NCBI RefSeq assembly: GCF_029844725.1
Contig: NZ_JAOCKJ010000001.1
Coordinates: 663,743-727,742, forward strand
Direction of reading: 5' to 3'
DNA length: 64,000 nt
From: Pantoea sp. GD03673
Lineage (GTDB): Bacteria > Pseudomonadota > Gammaproteobacteria > Enterobacterales > Enterobacteriaceae
Positions 63,868 to 64,000 of the stretch are shown here, one piece after another; the stretch's first letter is position 1, and each line of letters starts with the position of its first letter. Under the pieces are notes generated by a model that saw nothing but the letters and a program-made list of their open reading frames with translations, was not told the DNA's origin and ran no database searches. The translations under genes were made by a program, and so were the position numbers.

Positions 63868-64000
63868 CGCTGCAGCGCTAAAGCGGGTTGTGTCCGCTGC
63901 GCGAACGGGCTGCTGCGGCGCTGAGGCCGGGGGAGTTCGCTGCGCGAACGGGCTATGAGAAGGTTTCGTTCGCCTGGTGAGCCGGGCAGTTTCAGTTTCC
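63868..64000. repeat. Mosaic intergenic repeat, partial copy cut by window end (R4)
   Basis: Two tandem units of about 43 bases (63868-63910 and 63911-63953), each ending GCTGCGCGAACGGGC, lead into TATGAGAAGGTTTCGTTCGCC. Bases 63911-63997 match 2908-2994 after putA with two mismatches. The same orientation and place, directly after a gene end, is seen in both. The rest of the copy lies beyond the window. Confidence 0.85.

Noticed and set aside
1..64000. CRISPR arrays, complete insertion sequences and rRNA genes
   Set aside because: No regularly spaced short repeats, no transposase genes and no rRNA sequence were seen; the only mobility gene is the integrase fragment near tRNA-Asn.

Overview
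The window is chromosomal DNA of an enterobacterium, most likely Pantoea or a close member of the Erwiniaceae. Protein sequences closely resemble E. coli K-12 orthologues. Gene order follows the E. coli flagellar region (tcyNLJ-dcyD-fliZA / fliC / fliDST-amyA-yedD / fliE / fliF-R-rcsA-dsrB-yodD-dsrA-yedP-yodC-yedI-vsr/dcm-yedJ-mtfA-tRNA-Asn-yeeO-amn). It is broken by insertions and rearrangements that E. coli K-12 lacks. The species call is inference from content only.

Layout. 1-5.3 kb: the 3' two thirds of putA, then a 1.3 kb gene-free stretch built from three copies of a GC-rich mosaic repeat, then an acyltransferase. 5.7-10.6 kb: cystine uptake and D-cysteine desulfhydrase genes, then fliZ and fliA. 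10.6-18.9 kb: an HNH-domain protein and two giant multi-domain glycosyltransferases inserted between fliA and fliC, a likely flagellin glycosylation locus. 19-24.9 kb: fliC, fliDST, amyA, yedD. 25-29.6 kb: a block of small accessory genes, including an iraP homologue, a LexA-controlled dinI/msgA-like gene, and a CI-like repressor divergent from two small membrane proteins across twin operators. 29.7-41.1 kb: the flagellar basal body, C-ring and export genes. 41.7-49.5 kb: rcsA, a chemoreceptor, dsrB, a Pmp3-type peptide, yodD, a diverged DsrA small RNA, a two-gene glucosyl/mannosylglycerate pathway, yodC, a 43-residue CxxC peptide and yedI. 49.5-54.9 kb: vsr and dcm (divergent here), a ribbon-helix-helix protein, yedJ, a phage-type ASCH-like protein, mtfA. 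55-57.3 kb: tRNA-Asn, an integrase remnant, and a PAAR/colicin-E3-type toxin with its immunity gene. 58-64 kb: a YidB-family protein, a small ORF, a lactonase-like protein, a MATE transporter, amn, and a fourth copy of the mosaic repeat cut by the window end.

How the genes work together. FliA (sigma-28) should drive four promoters recognisable here: its own, fliC, fliD and the chemoreceptor. The glycosyltransferases sit where their substrate, flagellin, is made. Several genes touch the RpoS/motility/capsule balance: IraP, DsrA, FliZ and RcsA. SOS control is explicit at the dinI-like gene. The strongest candidates for undescribed biology are the non-cleavable CI-like repressor with its membrane-protein pair, the glycosyltransferase/HNH locus, the shortened DsrA, and the dispersed mosaic repeat family. 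Coordinates of starts were adjusted by homology and ribosome-binding sites. No database search was possible; family assignments rest on motifs and recalled orthologue sequences.
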